A stretch of DNA of 64,000 bases from Sulfitobacter sabulilitoris (GTDB lineage Bacteria > Pseudomonadota > Alphaproteobacteria > Rhodobacterales > Rhodobacteraceae). Under the pieces are notes generated by a model. That model was not told the origin of the DNA. It ran no database searches and saw nothing but the letters and a program-made list of their open reading frames with translations. A program made the translations under genes and the position numbers. Numbering within the stretch: position 1 is the first letter of the stretch; each line of letters starts with the position of its first letter. Positions 60,743-64,000 of the stretch are shown piece by piece. The stretch is taken from positions 348,204 to 412,203 of the forward strand of contig NZ_VANS01000003.1 in NCBI RefSeq assembly GCF_005887615.1, read 5' to 3'.

Positions 60743-61963
60743 CTAGCCCGGCTGCATGCGGAATATGCGCGACAGGATGATCGGGCTGACCACGGTTGTG
60801 ACGACCGACATCACCACCACCGCCGAAAAGATATGCGGAACGACGCCGCCGCCGGTCGCGAAAAGACCGGCGTCCAGGGCGATGCCCGCGATCACCAGTT
60901 CGACCGCGCCGCGCGGGCTCATCCCGACGCCGATGCAGGTCGCCTCTACCCTTGAAAAGCCAAAGGCCCTGGCCGCGATACCCGACCCCGCGATCTTGCC
61001 CACGAAGGCGCAAACGATCAGCAGGGTGACGAACAGCGGGGCGTCGAGGACCGAGGAAAAGTCGATCTCCATCCCGATCGACGCAAAGAAGATCGGGGCG
61101 AGAAACCCGAATGTTATGGCCGAAATGGACTTTTCCAACCGGTCATAGCTTGCCTCGTCGATTGTGTTCCGGCCAAAGAAAAGCCCCGCGACGAAGGCGC
61201 CGACGATGAAGTGGAGATGCAGCAGCTCTGCCAGCACCGCAAAGGCAAAGGCCCCCACCAGCATCGCGCTCATCTCGATTTCATGCACCTTGAGGCGGGT
61301 CATCAGGCGACCGCCCCAGGGAAAGATATAGACGCCCGTCAGAATGGTAATCACGAAAAACAGCACGACCTGCCCGGACAGAATCGCGAGCGTGGCCAGA
61401 TCGGGCAGGCCGCCGGCCTCGATCATCCCGGTCAGGGAGGCGAGCAGGACAAGGCTGAACACGTCGTCGAACACGGCTGCGGACACGATCGTCTCGCCGA
61501 AGGGCGTGTCGAGCTTGCCCAGATCGGCGAGGATGCGCACCGTGGCCGGAACCGCCGTGATTGCCAATGCGGTTCCAAGAAACAGGCACTGCGCCGCACG
61601 CAGCGGCGTGTCGGGCAGGAACGCCACGCCCAGAAGCAGGCCAAGCCCGAGCGGCAGCACCATGCCGCCGATCGCGATGACCACCGAGGCCGCCGAGCGC
61701 TCCGCCATCTTCTTGGGCTGCATCTCGATCCCGGCGAACAGCATCAGAAAGAACATGCCCAGATCGGTGATCGACGCAAAGACCGTGTTGTCCGCGATGA
61801 CGGCGATGGCGGCGAAATCGTCGGGAAACGTGGCGACGATCGAACCCAGCCCGACCCCGGCGATCAATTCGCCGACAAGCGACGGCTGGCTGAGGCGCTC
61901 CGCCAGTTCGCCGAAGGCCCGTGTCAGGACAAGCAACACCAACAGGATGTAGAAGAAATCCAT
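60743..61963 (-). CDS. Cation:proton antiporter (CPA2/KefB-like membrane domain)
   Basis: A 406-residue inner-membrane protein with about 12 helices and no C-terminal TrkA domain. Features are ELAERLSQPSLVGELIAGVGLG at the start, MFFLMLFAGIEMQPKKM, ALAITAVPATVRILADLG and AAVFDDVFSLVLLAS, with the acidic pair of the transport site in the unwound helix. The end has SPRGAVELVIAGIALDAGLF. The ATG at 61963 has AGAGGGA upstream. It exchanges Na+ or K+ for H+; specificity is not readable. Confidence 0.9.
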   Translation of the reverse strand: MDFFYILLVLLVLTRAFGELAERLSQPSLVGELIAGVGLGSIVATFPDDFAAIAVIADNTVFASITDLGMFFLMLFAGIEMQPKKMAERSAASVVIAIGGMVLPLGLGLLLGVAFLPDTPLRAAQCLFLGTALAITAVPATVRILADLGKLDTPFGETIVSAAVFDDVFSLVLLASLTGMIEAGGLPDLATLAILSGQVVLFFVITILTGVYIFPWGGRLMTRLKVHEIEMSAMLVGAFAFAVLAELLHLHFIVGAFVAGLFFGRNTIDEASYDRLEKSISAITFGFLAPIFFASIGMEIDFSSVLDAPLFVTLLIVCAFVGKIAGSGIAARAFGFSRVEATCIGVGMSPRGAVELVIAGIALDAGLFATGGGVVPHIFSAVVVMSVVTTVVSPIILSRIFRMQPG

Positions 61964-62333
61964 CGCATCCCTCTTAGGTCGGAACCTCGATTGACGCGGG
62001 TCGAATATACACCACATGCCGATGCGCGGCAATTTGCCAAAGTGGTTTGGTCGTTGCGAAGGGATCGGATCGCGGCCCGAGGAATGCGGATGTGTGCGCG
62101 GAAAACGTGATTCCGGGGCCGGGCGGCCGACCGACAGGGTCGTCGCCCTCGGGAATGCACAGCGCGGAACAAAGGCTCGCCGGCGGTGATTGGTCGGGAT
62201 CAGTGCCGTCGCCCCGCAGACACAAGGCACGGACACAAGGCACGGACTTGTGCCGAAACGGTGTCGTTGGGGTCAGATGCCGCCCGTGTCCGGTCGCCGC
62301 GCGCGCATCATCGCCGGGTGCGCAGTAGGGGCG
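61964..62333. other. 370-base intergenic region
   Basis: No convincing gene on either strand. It contains a two-copy 13-base tandem repeat (62220-62245) that is followed by its inverse, and otherwise unremarkable GC-rich DNA. The antiporter promoter must lie in its left part. Confidence 0.55.
62220..62252. repeat. Tandem 13-base repeat with following inverted arm
   Basis: ACACAAGGCACGG occurs twice head to tail (62220-62232, 62233-62245). CTTGTG at 62247-62252 can pair with CACAAG of the second copy (62234-62239). Confidence 0.6.
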
Positions 62334-62582
62334 TCAGCAAAAAAGCGAACGCGCCATCTGGCTCCAGCTGACGGTGCTGCCGCCGCGGTTTTCCGCCCGT
62401 TCTTCGGGTGTCTGCTGGCGCAGGCGGCGCAGCAATTGCTTGAGGTCGGTCAGCCGGCTCTTGGCCTCGGCGCCACCGGCCCGGCTCTGCATCGACAGGA
62501 TCTTTTGTTGGGTGTGCAAAGCATCTTCGATCAAGGACAGGTCCTTGGAGCTCAAATCCAGTTTTTGGGTGTCGTCAAACAT
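62334..62582 (-). CDS. Small conserved-looking hypothetical protein
   Basis: An 82-residue, charged, helical protein. It starts MFDDTQKLDLSSKDLSLIED, has a central helix HTQQKILSMQSRAGGAEAKSRLTDLKQLLRRLRQQ-like region of coiled-coil character, and ends SQMARSLFC. AAGGAC lies 8-13 bases before the ATG. I do not recognise a named family. Amino-acid composition and a good ribosome site make it a likely real gene. Its C-terminal cysteine is notable but has no clear role. Confidence 0.65.
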   Translation of the reverse strand: MFDDTQKLDLSSKDLSLIEDALHTQQKILSMQSRAGGAEAKSRLTDLKQLLRRLRQQTPEERAENRGGSTVSWSQMARSLFC

Positions 62583-62679
62583 CTTGCGCGTGTCCTTTTT
62601 GCGTTCCCGTCATATGGGGTAGTCATAGCAGATACGCCAGAGCGCCCGGATAAGTTTTCCGAGAGATGTTTGTGAGCGT

Positions 62680-63084
62680 TCACAAAGCCGTGAAGTCGCG
62701 GATCAGGTGCTGCCGCGCCGCCCGCGCGCACAAGGCCGGTCAGGGACGCCAGCGCGACACGGCGCCCCGGGTCCAGATGATCTCGATCCCGCGATGCCGG
62801 GTTCATGCCCCAGGCCATGCCGGCAAGTGCCGCATCGACAAAAGCGTGGGCCGGGCGCAGCAGGTGGACCGGCGGGGCCACCCACGCCCGGTCAGGTCCT
62901 GCGCCCGGCGGTTTTGCAAGCGGTCCTTGGCGGTGAGCGCCATCATCGGCGCCTCGCCCAGGGTCCGCGCGGTGATCGCGCCGGCGAACCACCGCGCGGT
63001 GAAACCGGGGCTGGCCGTCGCGATGCAGCGCAAGCCGCGCAGGATGACGGTGAGGATGGCAAGCTGCTGTGGGTCGATCTGCAT
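62680..63084 (-). pseudogene. Decayed lysG/argP-type LysR regulator
   Basis: The minus strand begins with an intact LysG/ArgP-like start, MQIDPQQLAILTVILR, which then jumps directly to a C-terminal-domain segment GLRCIATASPGFTARWFAGA. About 150 residues holding most of the helix-turn-helix and the linker are missing. After LTAKDRLQNRRAQDLTGR the frame shifts (near 62880) and continues as AWVAPPVHLL, then AFVDAALAGMAWGMNP. A second shift near 62710 gives an ending AARQHLIRDFTAL and a stop. The remnant is about 405 bases against about 900 expected. It is divergent from lysE, its usual target. Confidence 0.75.
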
Positions 63085-63174
63085 TGGCCGCGCTTCACTG
63101 CCATTGCATGATTTTATTTGAGAAATCTCCATGCTGCCGCTAGTCAACGCGGGCACAACCCCCGGAGCCCGCCC

Positions 63175-63774
63175 ATGACCACCGCCTTCGTGCCCGGCTT
63201 CCTGCTGGGGTTTTCGCTGATCCTGGCGATCGGCGCGCAGAATGCCTTTGTCCTGCGGCAGGGGCTGCGGCGGCATCACGTGTTCTGGGTCTGCCTGACC
63301 TGCGCGCTGTCGGATGCGGTTCTGATCGGCGCGGGCGTGGCGGGGTTCGGCGCACTGGCGCTTGCGGCGCCCTGGCTCGAGGCGGCGATGCGCTGGGGCG
63401 GGGCGGCGTTCCTGATCTGGTACGGGGCGCGGAACGCGCGGGCGGCATGGCGCGGCGGCGAGGCGCTGCATGCCACGGGGGCCGCGGCACAGCCGCTGAT
63501 GCCGACGCTGCTGACCCTGCTGGCGCTGACCTGGCTGAACCCGCATGTGTATCTCGACACGGTTGTTCTGCTCGGCTCGATCTCGGCGCAATACGACAGC
63601 CGCCTTGCCTTTGGCGCGGGCGCCGTCCTATCCAGCTTCGCGTTCTTTTTCGGGCTGGGCTACGGCGCGCGGGGGCTGGCGCCGCTCTTTGCCCGTCCGC
63701 GCAGCTGGCAGGTGCTCGACGGCATCGTCGCGCTGACGATGTGGGCCATCGCGGCCAAGCTTATTCTGGGCTAA
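63175..63774 (+). CDS. lysE: LysE/ArgO-family amino acid exporter
   Basis: Exports lysine and/or arginine, 199 residues, about six helices. Landmarks are GFLLGFSLILAIGAQNAFVLRQGLRR at the N-terminus (the LysE hallmark), CALSDAVLIGAGVAGFG, and LTWLNPHVYLDTVVLLGSIS with the conserved NPHxYLDT motif. The ATG at 63175 matches the family start. Normally it is activated by a divergent LysG/ArgP protein. Here that gene is degraded, so lysE is either constitutive, silent or controlled by another regulator. Confidence 0.93.
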   Translation: MTTAFVPGFLLGFSLILAIGAQNAFVLRQGLRRHHVFWVCLTCALSDAVLIGAGVAGFGALALAAPWLEAAMRWGGAAFLIWYGARNARAAWRGGEALHATGAAAQPLMPTLLTLLALTWLNPHVYLDTVVLLGSISAQYDSRLAFGAGAVLSSFAFFFGLGYGARGLAPLFARPRSWQVLDGIVALTMWAIAAKLILG

Positions 63775-63814
63775 GCGCTTGCATCGCCGGGCGAAATACT
63801 GTGCAGATGACGCC

Positions 63815-64000
63815 ATGACAACAGCGCTCCCCCACCGCCCGGCAGCCGGGATTTTCTGGATGCTCGTGACCGGGGTGTGCTTTATCGGCGTGACGGCCCT
63901 GGTCAAGACCATGGGCCCGCGGATGCCCCCCGCCGAGATGGCGTTCCTGCGCTACGGCATGGGGCTGGTGTTCTTGCTGCCTGCCATCGGGTCCCTGCGC
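63815..64000 (+). CDS. EamA/DMT-family transporter, cut by the window end
   Basis: The first 62 codons of a DMT transporter. After a short hydrophilic start (MTTALPHRPAAG) comes the first helix, IFWMLVTGVCFIGVTALVK, then the family segment PPAEMAFLRYGMGLVFLLPA. The gene continues beyond base 64000, so domain content and length are unknown. It is 40 bases downstream of lysE and may be co-transcribed. Confidence 0.82.
   Translation, partial: MTTALPHRPAAGIFWMLVTGVCFIGVTALVKTMGPRMPPAEMAFLRYGMGLVFLLPAIGSLR

Noticed and set aside
62803-63591. Long minus-strand open frame across lysE and the gap
   Set aside because: Only its last part (from 63084) is meaningful, as the start of the decayed lysG remnant; the rest is antisense to lysE.
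1-64000. Prophage, insertion sequence or CRISPR content
   Set aside because: No transposase, integrase, phage structural gene, Cas gene or regularly spaced repeat array was found on either strand.

Overview
The window looks like chromosomal DNA from a Rhodobacterales (Roseobacter/Rhodobacteraceae-type) alphaproteobacterium. The DNA is GC-rich and densely coded, with many ATGA/GTGA overlaps. The gene families are typical of that order: TelA/XpaC with DUF2927 and SPFH-GYF proteins, DUF1127, an XRE regulator, GatCA, solitary BioMNY, and alphaproteobacterial curli with CsgH. No phage, insertion sequence, CRISPR array, tRNA or rRNA was found. The only confidently called RNA gene is rnpB.

Layout. 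1-2.9 kb: an acyl-CoA synthetase coupled to an HSL-type esterase. 2.9-12.1 kb (minus): an alkaline-phosphatase-superfamily enzyme, a Dpp-type peptide ABC importer (fused double ATPase, two permeases, Tat-exported binding protein), a CocE/X-Pro-peptidase-like hydrolase and a glycerate kinase. 12.2-19.8 kb (minus): dtd and a nitroreductase, then an envelope-stress-like cluster (small membrane protein, XpaC, TelA, DUF2927 lipoprotein, SPFH-GYF, cytochrome b561-like, tiny membrane protein, double zinc ribbon). 19.9-28.6 kb: housekeeping (RluB, TadA, UPF0173, GatC-GatA, cell-wall amidase, rnpB, rpmG, GNAT, Bax-inhibitor-1 family). 28.9-33.6 kb: DUF1127, LysR, XRE, HisN coupled to an 8-oxoguanine-deaminase-like enzyme and a CAP protein. 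33.7-39.7 kb: a curli locus (csgF-csgG, two small curlins, csgH, an Inh/SH3 protein, and a divergent 470-residue curlin-repeat protein). 39.7-41.6 kb: the BioMNY biotin importer. 41.7-50.8 kb: a LysR regulator divergent from pxpA, biotin carrier, biotin carboxylase, AHS1 and AHS2 subunits and a ribose-class ABC importer. 50.8-64 kb: guanine deaminase, MgtE, 5-formyl-THF cyclo-ligase, a YmdB-type phosphoesterase, transporters, YebC, a cation/proton antiporter, a decayed lysG/argP regulator next to an intact lysE, and a truncated EamA gene at the edge.

The most interesting system is at 42.8-47.1 kb. Separate biotin carboxylase, biotin carrier, AHS1 and AHS2 genes together recreate the domain set of urea carboxylase, but they sit in one operon with a YcsF/PxpA protein and a substrate-binding-protein-dependent importer, next to biotin uptake genes. 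The AHS1 subunit looks more like the urea carboxylase carboxyltransferase than like PxpB/KipI. I infer a biotin-dependent carboxylase for an imported small nitrogen compound. The substrate is unknown. Other points worth attention are the curli locus without csgE and with a very large divergent curlin, the TelA/XpaC/SPFH/zinc-ribbon cluster, the lysG pseudogene, and an extragenic motif that recurs three times.
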